Below, one piece after another: positions 17,333-28,160 of a DNA stretch of 64,000 bases; position 1 is the stretch's first letter, and each line of letters opens with the position of its first letter. The notes beneath the pieces were generated by a model. That model did not search any database. It saw nothing but the letters and a program-made list of their open reading frames with translations, and was not told the DNA's origin. The translations under genes were made by a program, and so were the position numbers. The stretch comes from Roseobacter sp. SK209-2-6 (GTDB taxonomy: Bacteria > Pseudomonadota > Alphaproteobacteria > Rhodobacterales > Rhodobacteraceae), in the NCBI RefSeq assembly GCF_000169455.1, contig NZ_AAYC01000002.1:310001-374000 (forward strand). The letters run 5' to 3'.

Positions 17333-19642
17333 TTAATGCAACTGCTGATGCACCGTTTCAGTGAGCTGGTTGAGCGAAAATGGCTTGGGAAGAAAAACTG
17401 AATTCGGAACATTCGGTTCCGCTTCGCCAAAGGCGCCCTCAGCATAGCCTGAGACAAATACCACCCTCGTATTTGGGCGTTCTTTGAGTGCTTCACGAAC
17501 CCAAGTTGGCCCATCCATCCCAGGCATGACTACATCGGTGACAAAGACATCCACATTTAGGCTGGGATCTTCCAAGGTGCGCAGAGCATCTTCTGCAGAT
17601 TCCGCTTCTAGGACGGTATATCCGCGCATCCTGAGGGCGCGTGACGCAAAGGCCCGAACAGGGGCCTCATCTTCAACCAGAAGGACAACACCTTCGCCGT
17701 GCTGGGCTGCAGCCACTGGTTTGGGAGGTTCTGCAACTGCCGGGCTTTTTTCTGAATCCTCCTGGAAAACTGGGAAAAAGAGGGTGAACTGTGTCCCCTT
17801 GCCAACAACGGAGTCGACAAAAATATAGCCTCCAGTTTGCTTGATAATCCCATAAACAGTTGAGAGCCCAAGGCCGGTGCCCTCACCCGTTCTCTTGGTG
17901 GTATAGAAGGGTTCAAAAACATTCTGGAGCTTGTCAGGGGCAATGCCGATCCCCTCATCACTCACCTTGACAGTTACCCAATCCCCTTCTGGGACAGATA
18001 CACGGTCCCGCTTCAGTGGCTTGTCCAGCACAACCGCCTCGGTCCGGACGCGGATTTCGCCACCGTTTGGCATCGCGTCACGGGCATTCACCACCAGGTT
18101 CATCAGAACCTGTTCCAGCTGCCGTTTGTCCGCACGAATAGAACGCATAACCGGATCATGGCTAAGCGTTAGTGTCACCTTCTCCCCAACCAATCTGTTC
18201 AAAAGATGCGTGAGATCCGAGAGCGTATCTCGTACATCCAGAACTTCGGGCAGCAGGGTTTGTTTCCGCGAGAAGGCAAGCAACTGACTGACCAAAGCCG
18301 CCGCCCTATTGGCGTTCTCATGGATTTGGATCAGGTCTCCGTAGTCCTGATCCCCTTGATCATGACGCAGCAAAAGTAGATCGCAATGCCCTGAAATCGC
18401 AGTCAAAAGATTGTTGAAATCATGGGCCACACCACCTGCAAGCTGACCAATCGCCTGCATCTTCTGGCTTTGCACAAACTGGGCCTCGAGGGTCTTCAGT
18501 TCCGTTGCATCATTCAAAACTGCAACAAGGACGGTTTTTCCGTCTTCGATCACCCTGCTTAATGTGACCTGAACATAGACTTCCTTGTCCGCGCGGGACA
18601 AGCGTAGGAATTCGGATTTATTGGAAGCAAGGCCATCAGCCGTGTCTCGCAGCCAGTCAGACATCGGTCTGCCGAGCCCTTCCATCATCTGTGCCAGTTT
18701 CAAGTTCTCCCGGCTCTTCAGCCCCAGCATGGAAACGGCCATGCGGTTTAGCGACAGAACATCACCAGACGGCGTGAGCTTGATCAAGGGAACCGGCATG
18801 TGTTCAAAACTTGCCTGTGGCCCCGAGACTTCAGAGCTATTGATCTCTATCATATAGATTTCAGAGCGCCCCTGGGTGCGATTTAGTTGTCTGATAACAA
18901 CGTCTTTGGGTCCGTTCTTCGTGCTGATCGTATTCACCGCTCCGCTGTTTGCCGGAAGGCTTGGAAACAGGCGGTCAGTAGATTTGATGCGCTCCCCGAT
19001 AAGGGTACGCGCGGTTTCATTCATGAAGAGAACGGCCCCGGTTCGTCCCACGGTTATCATGGGGATGGGGATGCTCTCTTGGTTGCGATTGCCAGAGGGG
19101 CGTTCGGCCACATCCTCAATCCGCCAGAGGAAACTTCCACCGTGCATCTGGTGAACGGCGAGACGAACATGCCCCCTGCGGGTCACAATATCCTCGCGCG
19201 CCGCACCTTCGTATTTGGCCCGGCTTTGCAGTCTGAACAAAACGGCCGAAGGGTTTGCAAGAATGGAACGCAATGTCGCCGCAAGGGTGTCTCGCTCTGC
19301 ATCCTTATAGCGGGTCTGCGCTGCCTGATTGCAGGCGTGGATGCAGCCATCTTCATCGGTGACAAAACTGGGAGTGGCATCTTTTTCGATAAAGCCGGTC
19401 AACAGCTCCACGGCCATTGCTCTTGCATTCAGACGAAGCCGAGCCTGAAACACCATTAGCAACGAGACTGCCAGAAGGGTGAAACCAACAGCCAACAATC
19501 CACGCAGAATCCAATCGGGCCAGGATAGAAATCCCGGCAGGACGATCAGAGCAACTGCAAAAACCAGAGTTCCGGCAAGCCGAATATGTTCAGGATGAGA
19601 GATCCGAAGCATCGGCACAGAGGTAGTTTGGCGTTCTGCCAT
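17333..19642 (-). CDS. cckA: Cell-cycle hybrid histidine kinase CckA
   Basis: CckA phosphorylates ChpT and thereby controls CtrA and CpdR. The 769-residue protein has two membrane helices near the N-terminus, tandem PAS domains, a HisKA domain with H-box GGVAHDFNNLL, a HATPase domain (N box NLVVNARDAMPNGG, G box GTGLGLSTVYGI), and a C-terminal receiver with phospho-acceptor region VFVTDVVMPGMDG. The ATG at 19642 is preferred over the one 33 bases upstream because CGGAG sits six bases before it. A TTAA-N7-TTAA site lies 50 bases upstream. In Rhodobacterales this pathway governs motility and gene-transfer-agent genes rather than viability. Confidence 0.94.
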   Translation of the reverse strand: MAERQTTSVPMLRISHPEHIRLAGTLVFAVALIVLPGFLSWPDWILRGLLAVGFTLLAVSLLMVFQARLRLNARAMAVELLTGFIEKDATPSFVTDEDGCIHACNQAAQTRYKDAERDTLAATLRSILANPSAVLFRLQSRAKYEGAAREDIVTRRGHVRLAVHQMHGGSFLWRIEDVAERPSGNRNQESIPIPMITVGRTGAVLFMNETARTLIGERIKSTDRLFPSLPANSGAVNTISTKNGPKDVVIRQLNRTQGRSEIYMIEINSSEVSGPQASFEHMPVPLIKLTPSGDVLSLNRMAVSMLGLKSRENLKLAQMMEGLGRPMSDWLRDTADGLASNKSEFLRLSRADKEVYVQVTLSRVIEDGKTVLVAVLNDATELKTLEAQFVQSQKMQAIGQLAGGVAHDFNNLLTAISGHCDLLLLRHDQGDQDYGDLIQIHENANRAAALVSQLLAFSRKQTLLPEVLDVRDTLSDLTHLLNRLVGEKVTLTLSHDPVMRSIRADKRQLEQVLMNLVVNARDAMPNGGEIRVRTEAVVLDKPLKRDRVSVPEGDWVTVKVSDEGIGIAPDKLQNVFEPFYTTKRTGEGTGLGLSTVYGIIKQTGGYIFVDSVVGKGTQFTLFFPVFQEDSEKSPAVAEPPKPVAAAQHGEGVVLLVEDEAPVRAFASRALRMRGYTVLEAESAEDALRTLEDPSLNVDVFVTDVVMPGMDGPTWVREALKERPNTRVVFVSGYAEGAFGEAEPNVPNSVFLPKPFSLNQLTETVHQQLH

Positions 19643-19691
19643 AGTCACTCCGGTATTTGTTGGCAACTCCGTCATAACTCAGACAAAAGTC

Positions 19692-19706
19692 TTAAGGCCC
19701 TGTTAA
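19692..19706. promoter_or_regulatory. Putative CtrA box upstream of cckA
   Basis: TTAAGGCCCTGTTAA is an exact TTAA-N7-TTAA, the CtrA-binding consensus established in Caulobacter and conserved in Rhodobacterales. It ends 50 bases before the preferred cckA start. It would place cckA under feedback from its own pathway; binding is inferred. Confidence 0.55.
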
Positions 19707-19734
19707 GGTCGCGGTAGCTTTTCTTCTGGAATAC

Positions 19735-20913
19735 CTAACAATCTGCCGTGGCTCGCGTCAACACGCTGACAAAGAAGCCATCTGTTCCTTCATGGGTTTT
19801 CCAGCTTTTGCGCGCCGTCTCAGACCACCCTGAATGTCTCGCCAGGAATGCTTGGACCTGATCTTCGTTTTCTTCCGCCAGCATAGAACAGGTAGCATAG
19901 GCCAAGGTACCCGTTGCGCTGATCAACTGCGTGGCTTGGTCCAAAATACCAGCCTGCAGGGCCTTGATTTCATCAAGACGGTCACGGGAAAGGTTCCATT
20001 TCCCTTCCGGAGCCCGACGCCAAGATCCAGACCCCGAACATGGCGCATCGCAAAGAACCAGATCATATGGTCCTGTCCTGGCAAGCTGTTCGGTGGCAAG
20101 GAGAGCGATACGGGCACCTGCCCTTTTCGCACGGTCTGGAATATCCTTCATACGCTTTTGCTCGATGTCATGGGCAAAAAGTTTGAGCTTAGCTGCAGCA
20201 GCCATGGCCAGGCTTTTCCCGCCACCTCCGGCGCAAAGATCAAGTACGTTCAGCCCATCTTCCAGCGGCAGCACATCAATAACAGCCTGGCTGGCCGCAT
20301 CCTGCAACTCAACAAGTCCACAGAGATAGGCTTGGCTATTGCGCAAACGACGTGCGTTGGAGGTTACTTCCAGTGCCCAGGGGCTGGCGGGATGCGCCGC
20401 GCTGTCTATGCCCTCCTCTGCAAGTGCCTTTTGTGCCGCCTCTACTGTTCCTTTTAGACGGTTGACGCGAAGGTGAACCGGCGCACGCCCTTGCAATGCT
20501 GCAGCAGCTAGCGGGGCATCTTGCCCCAGGCTTTGCGAAAAGGAGTTCCAGAGCCACTCAGGGATATCCAGCTCTTCAGCTTCGCTTGAAAACTGCCCCG
20601 CCGCCCCCCTCTCAGACAGAGTTAACTCGGAAGGAGCATGCCCCTCGCCGGTAAAGAAGGCGGAAGGATCTTCGCCCTTGTGGCGCAAAAGTCCAAGGAT
20701 CAGGCCGCGCCCGGTCTTGGCCCCGCCCAAAACCGCATAGGATCGCAAGCAGCGCAGAGACTGGAAAACGTGATCGCGCACCGCTGCGCGATCCTTGGAA
20801 CCCGCAAAACGACTGCGTCTGCCCCAGGCAGTCAGCTGCTGCTCAGCTGACTTGCCGACAAGGATTTGATCCAGGATTTCGATGGCCGCCTGCAGGCGGG
20901 CAGCAGGGGTCAC
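19735..20913 (-). CDS. RsmB/NOP-family rRNA cytosine-C5 methyltransferase
   Basis: This is an AdoMet-dependent m5C RNA methyltransferase of 392 residues. It has an N-terminal helical region, the SAM-binding loop LDLCAGGGGKSLAMAA, the motif IV catalytic-region PCSGSGSWRR in DAPCSG, and the second conserved cysteine in YATCSML. The family methylates 16S rRNA (C967 in E. coli). The N-terminal NusB-like part is shorter than in E. coli RsmB, which is common in alphaproteobacteria. It lies between guaB (44 bases upstream) and cckA, all on the minus strand. Confidence 0.9.
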   Translation of the reverse strand: MTPAARLQAAIEILDQILVGKSAEQQLTAWGRRSRFAGSKDRAAVRDHVFQSLRCLRSYAVLGGAKTGRGLILGLLRHKGEDPSAFFTGEGHAPSELTLSERGAAGQFSSEAEELDIPEWLWNSFSQSLGQDAPLAAAALQGRAPVHLRVNRLKGTVEAAQKALAEEGIDSAAHPASPWALEVTSNARRLRNSQAYLCGLVELQDAASQAVIDVLPLEDGLNVLDLCAGGGGKSLAMAAAAKLKLFAHDIEQKRMKDIPDRAKRAGARIALLATEQLARTGPYDLVLCDAPCSGSGSWRRAPEGKWNLSRDRLDEIKALQAGILDQATQLISATGTLAYATCSMLAEENEDQVQAFLARHSGWSETARKSWKTHEGTDGFFVSVLTRATADC

Positions 20914-20957
20914 GCCCCTGCCCCTTTTGGCCAGACGGTCATCTCAGCCTCCATGAT

Positions 20958-22415
<1,458 letters not shown>

Positions 22416-22617
22416 CTATGCAAAAGCCCGTTTGACGGTGACCCTATGGCACAGAAGCTTGGGATGCGAAAGGGGCCTGGAGAAGAAAACCCGCTTTGCA
22501 GTCGGCTTTGGAAACTATCGTTCCGCCTGGCTGATCTGCATCAAAGCTCGTCACCTTTGGATCGTACAGATCTAGTTCACCCCAAGGGACAACTAAGAGA
22601 GCAAAAGGAAGACGGCT

Positions 22618-23775
22618 TTGGATCCTGAAAGCAATAGGCCCCTGGAGGGGATCGTCATCGCGGACCTGACCCATGTTTTGGCTGGTCCTTTTGCCAGCAT
22701 GACCTTGGCGGATTTGGGCGCACGCGTTATCAAGATCGAACGCCCAGGTCTTGGGGATGACACACGCGCATTCCCTCCGTTCAAAGCGGGTAAGAGTGCC
22801 TATTTCGCGACCATAAATCACAGCAAAGAAAGCATTTCACTTGATCTTAAGTCTGCGCCGGACCGGTCTGTTTTTGAACAGATTATCTCCCGTTCAGATG
22901 TCATCCTAGAAAACTATCGCCCAGGTGTCATGGAGCGCTTGGGCTATGGATGGGAAGAGCTACATGAAAGGCATCCGCGTCTTATCTATGGTGCTGTTTC
23001 CGGATTTGGGCATAGCGGTCCTGATGCTCTGAAACCTGCCTATGATATGGTTGTGCAAGCCCGCGGTGGGATCATGTCCATCACTGGTGAGCGAAATCGT
23101 GAGCCGGTGCGTGTTGGGGCCTCAATAGGTGATCTTGCGGCAGGTATGTTTTTGGCTCAGGGAATTCTTGCGGCCCTCTTGCACCGGGAAAAAACAGGGC
23201 GCGGGCAGAAGGTTGACGTTGCAATGCTGGACAGTCAGCTGGCTTTGCTGGAGCATGCGATCTCCCTGACCTCCGTCACAGGAACACCACCGCGCCCCTC
23301 CGGAGCGCGCCACCCCTCCATCACGCCATTTGAGACCTTCCACGCAGAAGACACTCTGTTTGTGATAGCTGCGGGAAATGACGCTCTGTTTCAGCGATTG
23401 TGCAATGTACTTGACCTTCCCCTGGCGGATGATGCCAGGTTTGCGACAAATCCCGAACGTTGTAAAAATGCCCGTCTTTTGAAACGCTTAATAGAGGCAG
23501 TTACCATCGACAAACCCGCATCCTATTGGATAGAAAAACTCACACGTGAGGGCATTCCCACCGGGCCTATCCAGAATGTCAAAGAAGTGCTGGAAGACCC
23601 CCAGATCCTGGCGCGAAACATGGTTGTCGACGTATTGGACCGAGATGGCAAAGCGGCCTTTGTCGCGGCAGGCAATCCAATCAAAATGTCAGAATTAGCG
23701 GATCCTTCTGACAGGCCTGCCGCCCCCCTTCTCGATGAAGATCGTGCCGCAATTCTTGAGTGGCTAGACCACTAG
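22618..23775 (+). CDS. CaiB/BaiF-family CoA transferase (TTG start)
   Basis: This is a class III CoA transferase of 385 residues. The N-terminal block LTHVLAGPFASMTLADLGARVIKIE, the catalytic aspartate region (YDMVVQARGG) and the GASIGDLAAG block are family hallmarks. No ATG fits the conserved N-terminus. A TTG at 22618 preceded by AAGGAAG at good spacing gives MDPESNRPLEGIVIADL, the expected beginning, so a TTG start is likely. Donor and acceptor acids are not predictable, and no catabolic partners adjoin it; ramA follows after about 170 bases. Confidence 0.88.
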   Translation: MDPESNRPLEGIVIADLTHVLAGPFASMTLADLGARVIKIERPGLGDDTRAFPPFKAGKSAYFATINHSKESISLDLKSAPDRSVFEQIISRSDVILENYRPGVMERLGYGWEELHERHPRLIYGAVSGFGHSGPDALKPAYDMVVQARGGIMSITGERNREPVRVGASIGDLAAGMFLAQGILAALLHREKTGRGQKVDVAMLDSQLALLEHAISLTSVTGTPPRPSGARHPSITPFETFHAEDTLFVIAAGNDALFQRLCNVLDLPLADDARFATNPERCKNARLLKRLIEAVTIDKPASYWIEKLTREGIPTGPIQNVKEVLEDPQILARNMVVDVLDRDGKAAFVAAGNPIKMSELADPSDRPAAPLLDEDRAAILEWLDH

Positions 23776-23943
23776 CACCGCCGGGGACAGGCGTAGTTTG
23801 AATTTCTCAGAAACCCCACTCTGCTGCTGGGAATATACAAAAAATGACGCCGACGTTACAGTTTATGGCGTTCCTCGCCTTTTGGTCACCGTTTCATCCG
23901 CCTATGGTCTCTTCAGCTAAATATGAATCTAAGGGATGCCTTA

Positions 23944-25993
23944 ATGTCCAGCGATCCTCTCGTCATCTTTACGCCATCTGGCAAACGGGGCAACTTCCCC
24001 GTCGGAACTCCAGTACTCACGGCAGCACGCCAACTGGGTGTTGACCTGGATTCTGTTTGCGGAGGACGAGGCATTTGTTCCAAATGCCAGATTACCCCCT
24101 CCTATGGAGAATTCTCCAAACACGGAGTAACAGTAGAAGATAACGCGTTGAGCGAATGGAATAAAGTCGAACAACGTTACAAGGATAAACGTGGCTTGAT
24201 TGATGGGCGCCGTCTGGGATGTCAGGCCACGGTTCAAGGCGATGTTGTTATCGATGTACCGCCAGAGAGCCAGGTTCATCGCCAAGTGGTGCGCAAGCGC
24301 GCCGAAGCCCGCGATATCACGATGAATCCCTCGACCCGTCTTTTCTATGTCGAAGTCGAAGAACCCGATATGCACAAGCCCTCTGGTGACATGGAGCGCC
24401 TGATTGAGGCTCTGGAAACTCAGTGGGATCTCAAAGGGGTAAAGACCGATCTTCACATCCTGCACGTGCTGCAACCAGTGCTGCGCAAGGGAAACTGGAA
24501 GGTCACCGTTGCGGTGCATTTAGGGGATGAAAGCCATCCGCCAAAGATCATGCATATTTGGCCTGGTTACTATGAGGGTACGGTCTACGGTCTTGCGGTT
24601 GACCTTGGCTCAACCACGATTGCAGCCCACCTATGTGATCTGAAATCTGGTGAAGTTGTTGCCTCCTCTGGCATCATGAACCCGCAGATCCGCTTTGGTG
24701 AGGATCTGATGAGCCGGGTCAGCTATTCCATGATGAACAAGGGCGGGGATCAGGAAATGACCCGTGCTGTTCGTGAGGGGATGAATGCACTGTTCACCCA
24801 GATTGCGGCAGAAGCGGAGATCGACAAGGCCTTGATCGTGGACGCGGTCTTTGTCTGCAACCCTGTAATGCACCACCTGTTCCTGGGCATCGACCCCTTC
24901 GAATTGGGCCAAGCCCCCTTCGCGCTTGGAACCTCCAACGCATTGGCCCTACGCGCAAGCGAGTTGGATCTGAACATCCATCCCGCGGCCCGTGTCTATC
25001 TTCTGCCTTGTATTGCCCGGCCACGTAGGGGCGGACGCCGCAGCAGTTGCCCTCTCTGAAGCACCGGATAAATCCGAAGACCTCGTTCTTGTCGTAGACG
25101 TGGGAACAAACGCTGAGATACTTTTGGGAAACAAGGAAAAAGTCCTTGCTTGCTCCTCTCCTACTGGACCGGCATTCGAAGGCGCGCAAATCTCGAGCGG
25201 TCAGCGCGCGGCCCCCGGAGCGATTGAGCGTCTGGAAATCAACCCCGAAACCAAAGAGCCCCGCTTCCGAGTGATCGGGTCAGAGATTTGGTCAGACGAA
25301 GAGGGCTTTGCAGAGAGTATCGCTACAACTGGTATCACCGGGATTTGCGGCTCCGGGATCATTGAAGCCATCGCTGAGATGCGGCTTGCCGGCATTTTGG
25401 ACGCTTCAGGCCTTATCGGCTCATCGGAGCAGACCGGAACTGCACGCTGTATCCAGGATGGTCGGACCAATGCCTATTTGATCTGGGATGGATCCGCAGA
25501 GGGGGGGCCGACAATCACCGTGACCAACCCCGATATCCGTGCGATTCAGATGGCCAAAGCCGCACTATACTCCGGTGCGCGCCTACTCATGGACAAACTC
25601 GAAGTGAGCAAGGTCGATCGCGTCGTGTTGGCCGGTGCCTTTGGAGCGCATATCTCGGCCAAACACGCGATGGTTCTGGGTATGATCCCCGATTGTGAGC
25701 TCGACAAGGTGACCAGCGCCGGCAATGCAGCGGGCACGGGCGCACGCATTGCCCTGCTAAACACCGAAGCGCGCTCAGAGATTGAAGAGACAGTCCGCAA
25801 TATTGAAAAAATCGAGACCGCGGTTGAAAGTCGGTTCCAGGAGCATTTCGTCAATGCATCGGCCATTCCCAATTCAGCAGACCCCTTCCCGATACTTGAG
25901 AGCGTTGTGTCTCTGCCTGAGGTCAATTTCAACACGGGTGGGGGCGACGCTGCTACCTCCGGGGCCGGTCGTCGCCGTCGTCGCCGTGGCTAA
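23944..25993 (+). pseudogene. RamA-like corrinoid-protein reductive activator (ASKHA/DUF4445), frameshifted
   Basis: Proteins of this kind use ATP to re-reduce inactive Co(II) corrinoid in methyltransferase systems. The N-terminus is a [2Fe-2S] ferredoxin domain with C39, C45, C48 and C93. The DUF4445/ASKHA domain follows (GLAVDLGSTTIAAHL and, after the break, VVDVGTNAEILLGN). The first reading frame runs to a stop at 25059. The matching sequence resumes one base out of phase: removing one C from the CCC at 25016–25018 restores I-A-G-H-V-G-A-D and an unbroken protein of about 682 residues. A sequencing or assembly error, a recent mutation or slippage are all possible. The start at 23944 has AAGGGA upstream. 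The protein ends in GAGRRRRRRG. Related one-carbon genes lie at 34.9–37.2 kb. Confidence 0.85.
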
Positions 25994-26022
25994 GTTCTTC
26001 TAAACCTAAATATTGGGCCGTC

Positions 26023-26046
26023 CATATATTGGGCGGCACTTTTGTG
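26023..26046 (+). terminator. Possible terminator after ramA
   Basis: A GCCGTCC / GGGCGGC stem (one G-U pair) with an AT-rich 7-base loop is followed by ACTTTTG, about 30 bases past the ramA stop. It is weak but well placed. Confidence 0.5.
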
Positions 26047-26139
26047 TAAGGCCTCTCGGGCCTAATGTACCCCCTGTATATAACAGGGCTTTGTTTCCGT
26101 TGACCTTTCCAATATTTGCAAATATGCCTAACGAGCAGA

Positions 26140-26213
26140 GCGGGTATGGTGAAAAGGTATCACGGCAGCTTCCCAAGCTTTAGTTACGGGTTCGATTCCC
26201 GTTACCCGCTCCA
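26140..26213 (+). tRNA. tRNA-Gly (anticodon CCC)
   Basis: A 74-base cloverleaf can be folded by eye. The acceptor arms GCGGGTA / TACCCGC pair fully, the anticodon loop TTCCCAA gives CCC, the T arm contains GGTTCGATTCC, and CCA is encoded. A tyrosine-integrase relic begins about 120 bases downstream, so the tRNA 3' end was probably an attachment site. Confidence 0.95.
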
Positions 26214-26331
26214 GAAATCAACCTTGTCAGTAAAAATATCAATATTTATCAACAGCATCGATATGCTGCCCATCTTTTAAATCTAGAAACACCCCACCAA
26301 ACACCCCACAACAACCGAAAATGGGGGTCGC

Positions 26332-27332
26332 GTGAGGACGGTTAGATTGCAAGGTCGGGTGTACCGATTTCGGATACGCGTACCCATCAGATTTGAAACT
26401 GTAAAAGCTCGAAAAGAGATAGATGTCTCTCTGAAAACAGGTGACATTCAAAAAGCTGAGGCCAAAGCTGCCAAGCTGGAATCCCGGTAGCTGGCAATGT
26501 GGGAAGTGAAGATAGCTGGAGAAAGCGCCGACTATGAGGCAATAGTCAAATACTGCCAAACAATGGGCTTTGCCTATCGCAGCATTCCCAATCAAATCGG
26601 CTAAGACTTTCTAAAGAGGATGCATGATGTGTCGCCAGGTAAGCATCACCAAGCGAAGGCGCTGCTCGGAACCATCGAAAACCCTGACGCGTTGGTTTCA
26701 AAGATGCCTAAGAGATATGAAACCATCAGCGCCTACCGGCTTCAAAAGAAGAATGCTGAACAGCTCAGGATCTAGTGCATTCCTTTTAAGAGGGCTGCTG
26801 TTTCATTCGTCGAAAAATGTGGTGATCTACTCCTAGAAGCCATCACGACCCGCGAAGCTCATATTTTTAGGGACCACCTGCGAGTCTCTGTAGAGACTGG
26901 AAAATTGTTGCAAATACCGCAAACCGGATGTTTGGATCTATGCAAACAATGTTCAAAGAAATTACCACGGATCAAAAGCAACCGATCTCCAACCCTTTTG
27001 CAAATCTTCGGCTTAAGGAAACCAAAACCAAAGGGCGCCGCAAAGCCATACCGCCTGAGATGATTCAACGAATTTTAACCCCAGGCGCTATGGGCAAGCT
27101 CAACGTAGAAGCCCGTGACGTTATGCTCATATGCCTTAACACAGGTTGCAGACCATCTGAGGTTTGCGGCGTACTGCCCGAGCACATTCACCTGAAAGAT
27201 GACACATCACATTTTGATCTAGTTGAGGAAGGGAGGGAATTGAAATCCGGGGCATCGATCCGAAAGGTTGTTTTGCTAGGTGTGGCGCCAGAGGCCATCA
27301 TCCCGATCGAAAGCAGGCCAATCATGCACTAA
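26332..27332 (+). pseudogene. Degraded tyrosine recombinase (phage/island integrase) relic
   Basis: From a GTG at 26332 one frame reads as the N-terminal part of a phage-type integrase (RLQGRVYRFRIRVP, then SLKTGDIQKAEAKAAKL) but is cut by three in-frame stops. A frameshift near 26900 moves to the frame of 26928–27332, which reads ANTANRMFGSM and the start of the catalytic domain (LICLNTGCRPSEV, holding the first catalytic Arg, and the beta-strand block ELKSGASIRKVVLLGVA). The His-x-x-Arg and tyrosine blocks are missing. It is therefore dead. It lies just after tRNA-Gly, the classic site for such elements, and its DNA is AT-richer than its surroundings. No second copy of the tRNA end was found downstream. 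Confidence 0.85.
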
Positions 27333-27353
27333 CAATCAACTTGGACCAGTCAG

Positions 27354-27636
27354 ATGAGGCTGCTCAATGCGGACATTCTGCTCGGTGAGATGCAGCTGGA
27401 TTAGACCGTCAACCTGACCATGTCCGATGATGATTGCTTCCTGTTCAGCGAGGGCGACGGGCTGTTTGAGATCATGGCCGATCTGGGCGAAGAGGTGGCC
27501 AAGGGGGATCAGGTGGCACGGGTCTGGCCGCTGGACCGCACCGGCCAGCCGCGCTGGCCTGGTGATCAGCCGCCATTTTCCCGGTCTGATCAAATCCGGC
27601 GACTGTGTGGCCGTTGTCGGCGTTCCCGGCGCCTGA
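27354..27636 (+). pseudogene. 3' fragment of doeB/eutE (N-acetyl-diaminobutyrate deacetylase)
   Basis: The fragment matches the C-terminal end of DoeB/EutE, the zinc-dependent deacetylase of ectoine catabolism. After MRLLNADILLGE comes an in-frame TAG (27402), then DDDCFLFSEGDGLFE and the block VARVWPLDRTGQP in the same frame. The remaining SRHFPGLIKSGDCVAVVGV lies in another frame, implying a small deletion at about 27545–27560. The upstream two-thirds of the gene is absent, replaced by the integrase relic. Family assignment is from remembered motifs; the breakage is directly visible. Confidence 0.72.
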
Positions 27637-27648
27637 TAAGGCAAAGAT

Positions 27649-28143
27649 ATGCAACTGGACCAGCGCGATCTTGAAATCCTGCGCGTGCTCTCGACAGAGG
27701 GCCGCATCACCAAGGCCGCGCTGGCCGACCGGATCGGCTTGTCACCGACCCCCTGCTGGGACCGGCTGAAAAAGCTGGAGCAGGCCGGATTGATCGAAGG
27801 CTACGGCGCCCGCATCAATCTGAAAAAACTCGCCCCCCATGTGACCGTGTTTGTTGCGGCCGAAATCGCGGATCACACCGCTGCCAGCTTCCGCGCCTTT
27901 GAGGCTGCTATGCAGCGGTATGAGGAGGTCATGGCCTGCTGGGCTCTGGGCGGCGGCTTTGACTACCTCTTGCAGATCGTCACTCGCGACATCGACGCCT
28001 ACCAGCGGCTGATCGACGAGATGCTCGATGCCCGCATCGGCCTATCCCGCTATTTTACCTATGTGGTGACCAAACCCGTCAAAAGTGCCACTGCGCCGCC
28101 CCTGGATATTCTTCTATCAAAAGAGCCACAAGACAAGATCTGA
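27649..28143 (+). CDS. Lrp/AsnC-family regulator, DoeX-like
   Basis: This intact 164-residue Lrp/AsnC regulator has an N-terminal winged helix (QRDLEILRVLSTEGRITKAAL, recognition region LSPTPCWDRLKKLEQAGLI) and a C-terminal RAM ligand domain (CWALGGGFDYLLQIVTRD). These blocks closely resemble DoeX/AsnC, which regulates ectoine degradation and in Ruegeria lies directly after eutE (doeB). Here it follows the doeB fragment by 12 bases, in the native order, but no other ectoine gene is in the window. Its codons are GC-rich, unlike the integrase relic. It may be an orphan under decay, or still act on ectoine genes elsewhere. Confidence 0.85.
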   Translation: MQLDQRDLEILRVLSTEGRITKAALADRIGLSPTPCWDRLKKLEQAGLIEGYGARINLKKLAPHVTVFVAAEIADHTAASFRAFEAAMQRYEEVMACWALGGGFDYLLQIVTRDIDAYQRLIDEMLDARIGLSRYFTYVVTKPVKSATAPPLDILLSKEPQDKI

Positions 28144-28160
28144 GGCGTCAATCTCGAAGC

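Noticed and set aside
26140-28160. A complete genomic island with both attachment sites
   Set aside because: I could not find a second copy of the tRNA-Gly 3' end downstream; only a relic is supported.
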